Origin: an uncultured Lachnospiraceae bacterium
GTDB taxonomy: Bacteria; Bacillota; Clostridia; Lachnospirales; Lachnospiraceae
NCBI GenBank assembly: GCA_946414885.1
Contig: CAMKQH010000024.1
Span: 1 to 64,000, forward strand
Length of the DNA: 64,000 bases
Direction of reading: 5' to 3'
The position numbers and the translations under genes are program-made. The notes under the pieces are model-generated. The model saw nothing but the letters and a program-made list of their open reading frames with translations. It searched no databases and was not told where the DNA came from. Of the stretch, positions 1-7,842 are shown piece by piece. Position 1 is the stretch's first letter. Each line of letters opens with the position of its first letter.

Positions 1-246
1 GTGGAACTGTCGAAACGGCAAATACGCCCGTAACAGCTTTTCAAAAACTACGGGTGGAACTGTCGAAACGGCAAATACGCCCGTAACAGCTTTTCAAAAA
101 CTACGGGTTGAACTGTCGAAACGGCAGATACGCCCGTAGCAGGTTTTCAAAAATTACGGGTGGAACTGTCGAAACGGCAAATACGCCCGTAACAGCTTTT
201 CAAAATCTACGGGCCGAACTGCCGAAACGGCAAATCCGCCCGTAAC
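1..246. repeat. 53-bp tandem hairpin repeat, five copies
   Basis: Units begin at about 1, 54, 107, 160 and 213, an exact 53-bp period; the last copy diverges after about 246 and the array probably continues left of the window. Each unit carries a nested inverted repeat: an outer TACGGG/CCCGTA pair (split across the unit boundary) around an inner TGTCG-AAA-CGGCA hairpin. In copy 5 the inner arm is TGCCG, turning a G.T pair into G-C, so the fold is kept. 53 is not a multiple of three, so this is not a coding repeat. It precedes the decayed gene at 289. Function unknown; there are no variable spacers, so it is not CRISPR. Confidence 0.85.
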
Positions 247-288
247 AATTCAAAAAAAAGAGAGGAAACAAAATAACAGAGGTGAAAC

Positions 289-946
289 ATGAAGAAACAA
301 TCAGGTAAGTCATCATTAGAAGCCATACGGAATTACGGATTTACAAAAGATGTTTACAGAGAGGAGCTGATGACACAATTAGAACAACTGAATATCTTAG
401 GTGAAGAGCTGGAAAAAGTCATTATGGTTGGCAATGGGCGTGTGGGAAGCAAGGAAATAACGGGTTCATCTGGCAATGAACGAATCCGGGCGTCAAACAG
501 TAACGGATGCAGGCAATTCTATTTTTTTGACCCTGCAAGCCATAAAAAGCGCTATGCGAAGGTATCAGAACTGCAACAAATTATTGTATCGGCGCAGAAG
601 GAATATGATACAAAAGCCTTCGAAAAAATCCGCAAACTAAAAGATACGTTACAAAAGTTCCTGAAGAAATATGACATAGAAGAAATTGAAAAAATCTATG
701 ACAACTATTGCGAAGCAAAACAAGAAATCATAAGTCCGTTGATTCTTCCAAAAGAAACGTTTGTTAAGGAGTGGCGTGAAACGCATAAAGGGAATCAAAA
801 CACATATCCCACGGAAATACTTTATCAAACAGCTTTAGGAGAAAACGTACGCTCCAAATCAGAGAAAATTGTCTCCGTCGGAATCGGAAATAATGCCTTT
901 GGACGTTAAAATCATCGAAAAAAAGATTCGCACCTATTTAACGTAA
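289..946 (+). pseudogene. Decayed hypothetical protein, central deletion and frameshift
   Basis: An ATG at 289 with an AGAGGTG ribosome site opens a 206-codon frame ending at 909. The first 190 or so residues are a charged, helical, lysine-rich protein I recognise only as a Lachnospiraceae-type hypothetical whose intact relatives, from memory, continue after the RSKSEKI motif into a nuclease-like domain. Here that domain is absent: the frame runs out in about 12 aberrant residues. In the next frame, 872-946 reads an MPLDVKIIEKKI-type tail ending in YLT and a stop, which looks like the natural C-terminus. I infer loss of the middle plus a frameshift. It is more AT-rich than its neighbours and contains a GAT-GTT codon pair otherwise very rare here. 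Confidence 0.6.
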
Positions 947-1107
947 GGAATCACTCTCGACATACCGGATTACGATCCAGCAAAAAGAGAGTGTTTGGAG
1001 CACGCGTAAGTGGATTTTCTTGCTTTTTCCCCTTCCATCCTTTACAATAAACTCATGGCAGGCAGTCCTTAGCAGCCCTGTCTGATTCGTCAAAAAAGGA
1101 GAATCAT

Positions 1108-1875
1108 ATGAAGGAACAATTATACACCATTCCCTTAAATGATGCCGTGGACGCAAAAGATGAATGTCCCTTTTGCTTTATTGAGCGCGCCGTGGAGCAG
1201 GACCTCATCGATTTTGTGCTTGGCAGCAGTGCCTCCTACATGGAGGCGGACGTGCGTGACATGACGGACAAGGCCGGGTTTTGCCGCACGCATTTTCAAA
1301 AGATGTTCGACTACGGAAATACCCTGGGAAATGCCTGGATCTTAAAGACGCACTATCGCAGGATCATCAATGAGTTCAAGGAACAGGCACGGGGATTTGC
1401 GCCCGGAAAGCTGTCTTTCAAGGAAAAACTCATGCGTCCCAAGGGAGATGCCCCCGTTTCCTCTTTTGGAAGCTGGGTGCAGAAAAAAGAAGAATCCTGC
1501 TACGTATGTAAGCATTTTCAGGATACCTATGAACGCTATATGGACACGTTCTTTTATCTCTACAAACAGGATGACGTCTTCCGAGACAAGATCAAGGACA
1601 GCAAGGGCTTTTGCTTAAGCCACTTTGGCGATCTTTGCGACGCGGCGGAGTTAAAGCTTGGCGACAAGGAGAAATCCGAGTTTTACGCCATGGTGCTTCC
1701 CCTCATGGAAAAGAACTTGGAGCGCGTCTCCGAGGACGTGGCATGGATGGTGGAAATGTTTGACTACCAGAACGCCGGCGCCGATTGGAAGAATTCAAAG
1801 GATGCCATCCAGCGCGGCATGCAGAAATTAAAGGGCGGCTATCCCGCCGACGGCCCTTACAAGATGAAAAAGTAA
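1108..1875 (+). CDS. DUF6062-like cysteine-rich protein
   Basis: 255 residues, start set by AAAAAAGGAG upstream of ATG 1108. No signal peptide or membrane segment is visible, so it is probably cytoplasmic. Four cysteine/histidine clusters stand out: CPFC near residue 21, a C-R-T-H motif near 57, CYVCKHF near 130 and GFCLSHF near 168. Two pairs of this kind suggest a duplicated metal-binding half. From memory this matches DUF6062, whose biochemical role is not known to me. It is followed by a nested hairpin and then the 43-bp repeat array, and appears to be a single-gene unit. The fold and the zinc idea are inference. Confidence 0.75.
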   Translation: MKEQLYTIPLNDAVDAKDECPFCFIERAVEQDLIDFVLGSSASYMEADVRDMTDKAGFCRTHFQKMFDYGNTLGNAWILKTHYRRIINEFKEQARGFAPGKLSFKEKLMRPKGDAPVSSFGSWVQKKEESCYVCKHFQDTYERYMDTFFYLYKQDDVFRDKIKDSKGFCLSHFGDLCDAAELKLGDKEKSEFYAMVLPLMEKNLERVSEDVAWMVEMFDYQNAGADWKNSKDAIQRGMQKLKGGYPADGPYKMKK

Positions 1876-1890
1876 TGAGTCCAAGCACGC

Positions 1891-1943
1891 AACGATAAAA
1901 GAGGCCGTTGAATGCTTGCATTCATAAGGCCAATTTTATCGTT
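1891..1943. other. Three-tier nested inverted repeat
   Basis: Perfect 10-bp arms AACGATAAAA (1891-1900) and TTTTATCGTT (1934-1943) enclose GGCC/GGCC (1903-1906, 1928-1931), which encloses GAATG-CTTG-CATTC (1910-1923). The three stems are concentric and could form a long imperfect hairpin. It sits 15 bp after the DUF6062 stop codon, so it may act as a terminator or mRNA 3' end, although no long T tract follows. Confidence 0.7.
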
Positions 1944-1947
1944 ACGT

Positions 1948-2393
1948 ATTTGGCGAAGCCAAATCATGAGCAAGGCAGCGAAGCTGCCTGCGAATGAGCT
2001 TGGACATAATGCAAAAGGCAGCGAAGCTGCCTGCGAATGAGCTTGGACATAATGCAAAAGGCAGCAAAGCTGCCTGCGAATGAGCTTGGACATAATGCAA
2101 AAGGCAGCGAAGCTGCCTGCGAATGAGCTTGGACATAATGCAAAAGGCAGCGAAGCTGCCTGCGAATGAGCTTGGACATAATGCAAAAGGCAGCGAAGCT
2201 GCCTGCGAATGAGCTTGGACATAATGCAAAAGGCAGCAAAGCTGCCTGCGAATGAGCTTGGACATAATGCAAAAGGCAGCAAAGCTGCCTGCGAATGAGC
2301 TTGGACATTATGCAAAAGGCAGCAAAGCTGCCTGCGAATGAGCTTGGACATAATGCAAAAGGCAGCGAAGCTGCCTGCGAATGAGCTTGGACA
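1948..2393. repeat. 43-bp tandem array of mini-hairpins, ten units plus a variant
   Basis: Ten units with exact 43-bp spacing carry the 7-bp palindrome AGGCAGC-NAA-GCTGCCT at 1973, 2016, 2059 and so on to 2360. The loop is GAA in units 1, 2, 4, 5, 6 and 10 and AAA in 3, 7, 8 and 9; the spacer is almost invariant. Just before the array, 1948-1964 is an ATTTGGC-GAA-GCCAAAT hairpin: a different stem with the same GC-GAA-GC core. That core is known from DNA biophysics as an unusually stable mini-hairpin. 43 is not a multiple of three, and the long reading frames across it on the minus strand are repeat artefacts. It ends 26 bp before the esterase start codon. Confidence 0.9.
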
Positions 2394-2419
2394 GCATATA
2401 TGTAAAAAGGAGAACAAAC

Positions 2420-3412
2420 ATGAAAACTTTTCGACTTGATCTCTGGAAACCCGAAGAATACGATTATGCCGCAGCCTATGGCTTCATTCCCAACGTGCAC
2501 GCCTTCCTTCACGACGAAGACGATAGCGTACGCAAGTGCATGATCGTCGTTCCCGGCGGCGGATATTGCATGCTGGCCCCTCATGAGGGTGAGTTGGTTG
2601 CCATGGAATACTATCGCATGGGATTAAACGTCTTTGTCTTAACCTACACCAACGACATCACCATGTGCGTGCCCTTAAAGAAACAGCCCATGTCAGATCT
2701 CTCCAGGGCCGTGCGTCTGGTCCGGAAGAATGCAGGCGAATACCATTTAGACCCCGCGAAGCTTTTGATCTGTGGCTTTTCCGCCGGCGGTCACGTATGC
2801 GGAAGTCTGTGCACGCATTTCGATGACGTCACGGATCCTGATCCTGAGCTGAATGCCATCTCCAATCGCCCTGACGCGGCAATCTTTGGTTATCCCGTGA
2901 TCACCTCCGGAGAATACACCCACATATACTCCATGCAGGCGCTTCTCGGCATGGATCCTTCCGAGGAAGAACTGGAATACTTTTCCATTGAAAAGCAGGT
3001 GAAAGAGAACACGCCTCCCTGCTTCCTTTGGCAAACCGTGGAGGATAACCTGGTGCCCGTGGAAAACACCTATCTTTTTGCAAAAGCACTGAAGGAAAAG
3101 GGCGTTCCCTATTGTCAGTACGTATATCCTCATGGCGGTCATGGTCTCTCCACCGCGAGCATGGAACTGTTTTCCGGCTGGCACGGCGGGGAATACGTAC
3201 AGGAACAGGTCTGGCTCGCATTGGAGCACGTCAAAAATGACACAGCTGTCAACATGAACCCCAGGCGTAAGGAAGAACTGATGCAACAATTCTTTGCACC
3301 AAAGGATCCCAATCAGGCACCGCCTTCCTTCCCGAAGCCAACCACAAATCCTTTTGCCGACGTCAACACGTGGGTAGATCTCTCCCGCATCTGGTTTGAG
3401 CGATTCTTATAA
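2420..3412 (+). CDS. Alpha/beta-hydrolase, acetyl-esterase-like
   Basis: 330 residues from ATG 2420, chosen because AAAAAGGAG lies directly upstream; an ATG at 2381 is inside the repeat array. No signal peptide, so cytoplasmic. An oxyanion-type PGGGY motif near residue 46, the nucleophile elbow GFSAGGH near 117, a late DNLVPVE aspartate segment near 214 and HGGHG near 238 make a complete Ser-Asp-His triad in the order of the Aes/BD-FAE esterase group. In a genome with xylanase and GH3 genes it could deacetylate imported xylo-oligosaccharides, but the substrate is inferred. It is followed by a strong terminator. Confidence 0.8.
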   Translation: MKTFRLDLWKPEEYDYAAAYGFIPNVHAFLHDEDDSVRKCMIVVPGGGYCMLAPHEGELVAMEYYRMGLNVFVLTYTNDITMCVPLKKQPMSDLSRAVRLVRKNAGEYHLDPAKLLICGFSAGGHVCGSLCTHFDDVTDPDPELNAISNRPDAAIFGYPVITSGEYTHIYSMQALLGMDPSEEELEYFSIEKQVKENTPPCFLWQTVEDNLVPVENTYLFAKALKEKGVPYCQYVYPHGGHGLSTASMELFSGWHGGEYVQEQVWLALEHVKNDTAVNMNPRRKEELMQQFFAPKDPNQAPPSFPKPTTNPFADVNTWVDLSRIWFERFL

Positions 3413-3425
3413 TGCGAAAGCACTG

Positions 3426-3475
3426 AAAAAGGCCGCGGAAACGTGTAATCAGACACGTCCCCGTGGCCTTTTTTT
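3426..3475 (+). terminator. Rho-independent terminator of the esterase gene
   Basis: AAAAAGGCC and GGCCTTTTTTT arms enclose an ACGTGT/ACACGT inner pairing with mismatches between, followed by seven T. The T tract overlaps the tail of the convergent pseudogene. Confidence 0.85.
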
Positions 3476-4339
3476 AGTTTTGTTTCGCGTAAGCAGCTGC
3501 GGAGTCGCCGTAGCGCATCATCGCGTCAAGCAATTTGTCAAGCTTTGTACTGCCATCGGTCCTCATGGATACAACATAGGACTCGATGCTGTAACGGCAA
3601 GTGTTGCTGACCTTCTTGTCACCCTTCATCACCGTCGCATAGATGGTCTTTCGCATCTCCCCGGCGTTCAACCAATCCACGTTGACATAATATAGTTCCC
3701 CGTCATTCTGTCGCGCGTTTGCCGGATACTCATCGATCAAAGCCAGCGCTGCCATGATAACGCCGGAATTTACAAAGGAATTGTGATTGTGAACGTATTC
3801 CACTCCCTTCATGTTTCCGGTTCCAAGCTTGCTTTTCTGTAAATTGTGTTTCACTTCCTTGAAAACGGATTTCTTTGCGTAAGACTCATTTGCCACCTGA
3901 AAGCAAAGCCTCACAATGGCATTTTGCAGTCTTTCCTTCTGCTCCGCATCCCAGGCATCGTAAAACCAGTCATAACCGATCGCCAATCCCTGTGAAAACG
4001 TGCCAAAGTCGAGATTATGCCACGGATTGACGTCTTTGAAGTTATCATTGGAATCCACGTCAGATTCGTAGGTTTTTCTGCTCTAGTCATGATCTTATTG
4101 TAAAGGGCATTTCAGGGATCATTTACATTGGATGCGATCGGTTTTAACTGATCATCGACGATCTGCTTCGTGATCATTATGCGAGGATGCTTTTGATATT
4201 GGGAAGACTTCTCGTAATCGCTTAAGATCTGTTTCGCAGACGGCCGCACGTTTTTCACGCAAACCGTTTCCGGCACCATTGCAAAAAACAGTACGAACGT
4301 CAACATTGCCGCCATCATCCTTTTTCCGATTTTTTTCAT
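3474..4339 (-). pseudogene. Broken heparinase II/III- or alginate-lyase-like secreted protein
   Basis: Reading from 4339, a signal peptide (basic start, hydrophobic core ending near VPETV) is followed by an HPRIMIT-type motif typical of the N-terminus of heparinase II/III-like lyases. The frame stops at a TGA near 4112 where NDP-W would be expected (TGG to TGA), reads on as NALYNKIMTRAEKPT, then shifts frame at an A-rich stretch near 4070 into YESD and NPWHNLDFGTFSQG, followed by an HNHNSFVNSG segment. So there is at least one nonsense change and one frameshift, and the total length is far below that of the family. It probably once acted on acidic polysaccharide. Confidence 0.75.
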
Positions 4340-4390
4340 GCTTTCTACCCCTCTTCACCGATCTGAACCTAAAAATGATTTCAAAAAAAA

Positions 4391-4419
4391 TCTGCAGGCA
4401 TCACTTAAATGTCTGCAGA
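4391..4419 (-). terminator. Terminator of the TetR gene at 4469
   Basis: TCTGCAG/CTGCAGA arms around a 15-base loop. On the minus strand the hairpin is followed by eight T (4383-4390 on the plus strand). Confidence 0.8.
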
Positions 4420-4468
4420 AAAATCATATCATCTTTTGTAATTTTCGTCTACTAACAGCCTTCTGGGC

Positions 4469-5074
4469 TTATCGCGAAAGCACCATCTTTTGAATCACGT
4501 TCACGTACTGCAACACTTCGCCGAGCACCATGTCCGCCTGGAAGGAGCCGTCCTGAAAATGCTCCTGGATCAAGCCTTCCGCCGCATGGTTCATCAGCTG
4601 AAACAGCAGGCGCCCGTCATTTCCGTGCGGCAGGGAATTGAAATTGATGCGACGGTAAATGTCCTGATACGCATTATCCAAAATATCCTTTCTCTGCCCA
4701 ATGACAAACAGCACCTCGTTTGCATCTTCATAGGCGCTTCTCGTCAGGAACTGCTGCATGTAGGGATAACCCTTCATCGCGTCCAGGCGCGCGGACTGAA
4801 TCTGCTTCACGATTTCGAACAGATCACGCTCCTTGTTGCCCACAAAGGTGCTGAGCTCCAGGGACATGTATCTTACGCTGTAATCATATGCAAACTGGTA
4901 GACGCCCAGTTTATTTTCAAAATAATGGAATAACAGTCCTTTGCTGATCCCCGCTTCCTTCACCACGTCATCCGTGCTCGCATGGCGGTACCCGTTGATG
5001 GCAAACACCTTTAGTGCCGCGTTGATCATCCTGTCCTGTTTTTCTTTTTTCAGTTCAAAAAACTTAGCGTTCAT
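4469..5074 (-). CDS. TetR/AcrR-family transcriptional regulator
   Basis: 201 residues, start supported by GGGAG seven bases upstream of ATG. The N-terminal 50 residues hold the TetR helix-turn-helix (ALKVFAINGYRHASTDDVVKEAG, then ISKGLLFHYFENK). The C-terminal ligand domain is of the short kind seen in YsiA/FadR-like regulators. It has its own promoter at 5105-5133 and terminator at 4391-4419. The divergent gene at 5264 (alanine-rich envelope-type protein) and the operon behind it are possible targets, but I see no clear palindrome between them. Confidence 0.88.
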   Translation of the reverse strand: MNAKFFELKKEKQDRMINAALKVFAINGYRHASTDDVVKEAGISKGLLFHYFENKLGVYQFAYDYSVRYMSLELSTFVGNKERDLFEIVKQIQSARLDAMKGYPYMQQFLTRSAYEDANEVLFVIGQRKDILDNAYQDIYRRINFNSLPHGNDGRLLFQLMNHAAEGLIQEHFQDGSFQADMVLGEVLQYVNVIQKMVLSR

Positions 5075-5104
5075 CTCCCTGCTCCCATCTTCTGCGCTGC
5101 CTAA

Positions 5105-5133
5105 AGCATACCACGTGAAGGGGTAGCTTTCAA
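5105..5133 (-). promoter_or_regulatory. Sigma-A promoter for the TetR gene
   Basis: On the minus strand TTGAAA (5128-5133), 17-bp spacer, TATGCT (5105-5110). Confidence 0.65.
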
Positions 5134-5263
5134 GTGCAAATTCCCCTCGCCAGTTGTCCGATCATTCAATTTTTAGAAAAAATAATGGATATTCTCTTTT
5201 CAATTTCAAAAAATAGTATTAGAATAATAATACAATCTCATTACAGAAAGGAGTATCACAACC

Positions 5264-5785
5264 ATGTCAAAGAAATTTGGAAAGTTTATACTGACTGCAG
5301 CTGCCGTTACTACCGCTGCCGCCGCTGCATATTATTTCTCACAGAAAAAGAAGGACGAGTGCGCCGAATATACGGATGAAGATCTTGATGATTTCAGTGA
5401 TGACGCTGAGACTAATTACGTTGAGCTCGACATGGATGGCGACGGTGAGACCAAAAAGAAGGTTGACCTTGAGGAAATGGCTTCCAAGGCATCCGCTAAG
5501 ATCTCCAACGTTGCAACCAAGGTTGCCGAAACCGCGAAAGGCGTTATGGGCCGCACCATCGAGAAGGTAGAGGAATTCTTCGACGATGAAGAAGCTGACG
5601 CTGAGGAAGCGGCTGAGAAGGCTGCTGACGTTGCTGAAGACCTTGCGGAAAAGGTTAGCGACGCCGCTGACGATCTCGCTGAAAAGGCCGCTGATGCTGC
5701 CGAAGCCGTTGCCGACAAGATCGATGAAACCTCCGAAACGGTTGCGGAAGTTGCCGAAGAAGCTGTCAAAGAATTCGAAGAATAG
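5264..5785 (+). CDS. Alanine/glutamate-rich membrane-anchored coiled protein (YtxH-like)
   Basis: 173 residues after AAAGGAG. A single N-terminal hydrophobic segment (about residues 8-25, TAAAVTTAAAAAYYF) is followed by an acidic stretch and then about 100 residues of AADxAEDLAEKV-type repeats, predicted as a long amphipathic helix like LEA/YtxH stress proteins. The low-complexity composition makes remote family calls unreliable. Only 14 bp separate it from the next gene, so it probably leads the run of membrane-protein genes to 7742. Role unknown; an envelope or general stress role is a guess. Confidence 0.75.
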   Translation: MSKKFGKFILTAAAVTTAAAAAYYFSQKKKDECAEYTDEDLDDFSDDAETNYVELDMDGDGETKKKVDLEEMASKASAKISNVATKVAETAKGVMGRTIEKVEEFFDDEEADAEEAAEKAADVAEDLAEKVSDAADDLAEKAADAAEAVADKIDETSETVAEVAEEAVKEFEE

Positions 5786-5799
5786 GATAAAAAATAAGA

Positions 5800-6528
5800 A
5801 TGTATGAAGTAAACACTTCGGAAAACATTGAAGAAACAAAGGACTTCAAAGATCCCGCTCCCCAAAAACCGGCGAGTAAAGTACTTAAGCGATTAGCATT
5901 TTTCCTGTTATGGCTTCTCCTGGCCATCGCCGGATCGGTGATAGCATACACTTTCGGCTTTGACTATGGATACATTACATCCAAAAACTTTGCAAAGCCC
6001 GTCATTTATGCTTACGGTTATGACGTCATCGACGTTACCTTGAATTTTGACGAAAACACGGAATTAACGTGTGCTTATCCCGTTTATGACGGTCATTGGC
6101 ATTTTAACATGAACTCCGATAAATTCATCGATGCCGACAGAACGTACGATTATCTCTACTACGAAGCGGTTTCCACGGATGATTTTGACTTAAGCCAGGG
6201 ATTTTGCGTAAAAAAGGAAGATACCGTAACCTTCTTAGAGGACGCCCTGCGTAAGATGGGCTTAAATGACAGGGAATCAAACGATTTTATTACCTATTGG
6301 TTGCCAGACTTGATGCAGCATGAATTTAACCTGATCTCATTCCATAATCAGAAATACTCTGAATATGTTGGTCTTTCGGTTGATCCCAAGCCCGATACTC
6401 TTATTCGCGTTTACATGGTTTGGAAAGGTCTTGAAGGACCTGTAGACGTAAAATCCCAAACGATTGAGAATACGGCACCGCGACAAGGCAAAACCATTGT
6501 CGAATGGGGTGGAACGGAACTTAAATAA
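5800..6528 (+). CDS. Membrane-anchored conserved protein, paralogue 1
   Basis: 242 residues: a charged cytoplasmic N-terminus, one membrane segment (about 33-52), then an extracytoplasmic domain starting AKPVIYAYGYD and carrying the marks ELTCAYP, YDYLYYEAV, FITYWLPDLM and VEWGGTELK. Related proteins with KPVIYLYP...YWLP...VEWGG features exist in Lachnospiraceae, but I know of no assigned function. It is very similar over the whole extracytoplasmic part to the protein at 6787, showing a tandem duplication. The upstream gene is the alanine-rich protein; the downstream gene is a tiny membrane protein. Confidence 0.8.
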   Translation: MYEVNTSENIEETKDFKDPAPQKPASKVLKRLAFFLLWLLLAIAGSVIAYTFGFDYGYITSKNFAKPVIYAYGYDVIDVTLNFDENTELTCAYPVYDGHWHFNMNSDKFIDADRTYDYLYYEAVSTDDFDLSQGFCVKKEDTVTFLEDALRKMGLNDRESNDFITYWLPDLMQHEFNLISFHNQKYSEYVGLSVDPKPDTLIRVYMVWKGLEGPVDVKSQTIENTAPRQGKTIVEWGGTELK

Positions 6529-6552
6529 AATTTTCGTGACAAGGAGAACTTG

Positions 6553-6711
6553 ATGATGGACATGAATCCCGAAGAAAAGTGCACACGGAAGCGTCCCAGC
6601 ATAATACGAGCCGTCTTAATTATATTGTTATTTCTTATCAGCCTTCTGATTGTATATGGCATCGTATTTTTTATTGCAGCAAGAGTTGGTTTCCTATCCG
6701 GAATGAAATAA
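6553..6711 (+). CDS. 52-residue single-pass membrane protein
   Basis: ATG 6553 (or 6556) lies seven to ten bases after AAGGAG. The product has a short charged head (NPEEKCTRKRP) and one long hydrophobic segment (about residues 18-43) and stops after GFLSGMK. It resembles only the N-terminal anchor of the flanking 242- and 241-residue proteins, without the external domain. The position between two paralogues, the good ribosome site and the same head-plus-helix pattern in the gene at 7545 argue that it is real. Confidence 0.65.
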   Translation: MMDMNPEEKCTRKRPSIIRAVLIILLFLISLLIVYGIVFFIAARVGFLSGMK

Positions 6712-6719
6712 TGAATTTG

Positions 6720-6749
6720 CCCCCTCAGTACGTTCCGGTTCTGAGGGGG
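6720..6749. other. Strong intercistronic hairpin
   Basis: CCCCCTCAG (6720-6728) and CTGAGGGGG (6741-6749), a perfect 9-bp stem between the small membrane gene and paralogue 2. There is no T tract on either strand, so mRNA stabilisation or partial attenuation is more likely than termination. Confidence 0.7.
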
Positions 6750-6786
6750 TTAAAAAACTTCAATCAAGATGGAGAAATGAATCATC

Positions 6787-7512
6787 ATGGACGAAAAAAA
6801 AGCGAAACGAAAAGAAAAAAACATATCCGATCCTCCCTCAAAGCTCTGGATCATACTTCATCCAGTTCTTTGTTTTTTCCTGATCATTCTTGGTCTTTGC
6901 ATCGGAATAACTGCAGGATTCTACGCGGGATATTTGTCTTATGGAACGGCATATGGTTACGTTGGTGACCTTATGAAAAAGCCTGTAATCTATGCGTATG
7001 GATATGACACAATCGACGTCACCCTGGATTTTGACGAAAACACTGAACTAACTTGTGCCTATCCGGCTTATAACGGTCATTGGCATTTTAACATGAGCTC
7101 TGATAGATTCCTTGATTCCGACAGAACCTACGATTATCTCTACTACGAAGCAGTTACTACGGATGATTTTGACTTAAGCCACGGATTTTGCGTGAAACGG
7201 GAGGATACCATTGCCTTCCTGGAAGATTCTTTACGCATGATGGGCTTAAATGACAGGGAGTCGAATGATTTCATCACTTACTGGTTGCCTGATTTGATGA
7301 AGCATAAGTATAACGTCATTTCATTCCAAAGCAAGAAATTTGAAGAATTTGTAGGACTCACCGTCAATCCAATGCCCGATTCCATGATCCGCGTTTACAT
7401 GGTATGGAAAGGCGTTGACGAACCCGTGGAAGTGGAACCCCAAACAATTGAGTGCACCATGCCAAGACAAGGAAAAACCATCGTAGAATGGGGCGGTACG
7501 GAACTAAAATAA
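6787..7512 (+). CDS. Membrane-anchored conserved protein, paralogue 2
   Basis: 241 residues with the same plan as the protein at 5800: basic cytoplasmic head, membrane segment (about 18-45), then the domain with KPVIYAYGYD, ELTCAYPAY, YDYLYYEAV, ITYWLPDLM, PRQGK and VEWGGTELK. The two external domains are nearly colinear without gaps, whereas the heads and membrane parts are unrelated in detail. This suggests duplication followed by selection on the external domain. GGAG lies 12 bases upstream of the ATG. Function unknown. Confidence 0.8.
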   Translation: MDEKKAKRKEKNISDPPSKLWIILHPVLCFFLIILGLCIGITAGFYAGYLSYGTAYGYVGDLMKKPVIYAYGYDTIDVTLDFDENTELTCAYPAYNGHWHFNMSSDRFLDSDRTYDYLYYEAVTTDDFDLSHGFCVKREDTIAFLEDSLRMMGLNDRESNDFITYWLPDLMKHKYNVISFQSKKFEEFVGLTVNPMPDSMIRVYMVWKGVDEPVEVEPQTIECTMPRQGKTIVEWGGTELK

Positions 7513-7544
7513 ACTCAGCTTCATACATATGGGAGTAAACAGTT

Positions 7545-7742
7545 ATGGATGAAACAAAAGAATTTGAAACAATTGAGACCGACGTAAGCAACGATTCTAA
7601 AAAAGGCTGGCGTGCAAAGGCATTATCGACTTGTATTGCCTGCCTTCTTATTGCATTTGTCATAGGGATGATTGTCGGATTCGTGTTAGGATTCAATGCT
7701 GCTGCTGCAGCCACTCATTCCTCTAGGTTTATAATAAAATAA
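7545..7742 (+). CDS. 65-residue single-pass membrane protein
   Basis: The start is preceded by GGGAG. An acidic head (DETKEFETIETDV) is followed by one hydrophobic segment (about residues 29-50) and a short tail ending RFIIK. The head and the GFVLGFN end of the membrane segment resemble the head (EETKDF) and TFGFDYG of the protein at 5800, so it again looks like an anchor without the external domain. It is the last gene before the terminator at 7798. Confidence 0.65.
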   Translation: MDETKEFETIETDVSNDSKKGWRAKALSTCIACLLIAFVIGMIVGFVLGFNAAAAATHSSRFIIK

Positions 7743-7797
7743 TGATTACCTTATTTTCGGTACACATTAAGTGATACACTACTTTATCTAATAAAAC

Positions 7798-7832
7798 AAT
7801 AACCCTCAGATATGAGGGTTATTTTATATTTT
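7798..7832. terminator. Bidirectional terminator between membrane-protein genes and glnS
   Basis: AATAACCCTCA-GATA-TGAGGGTTATT, an 11-bp perfect stem followed by a T-rich stretch on the plus strand. It lies between two convergent units. Confidence 0.85.
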
Positions 7833-7842
7833 CCTAACACGT

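Noticed and set aside
1..246. CRISPR array
   Set aside because: Whole 53-bp units repeat without variable spacers, and no cas genes are in the window.
938..1107. Extra gene between the decayed gene and the DUF6062 gene
   Set aside because: Only short frames without ribosome sites; nothing supportable in this 160-bp gap beyond the tail of the decayed gene.
1857..2584. Long minus-strand reading frames of cysteine/alanine-rich repeats
   Set aside because: The 43-bp repeat is open in all three frames and the unit is not a multiple of three, so the same peptide recurs in each frame. No ribosome site; the structure is explained by hairpins.
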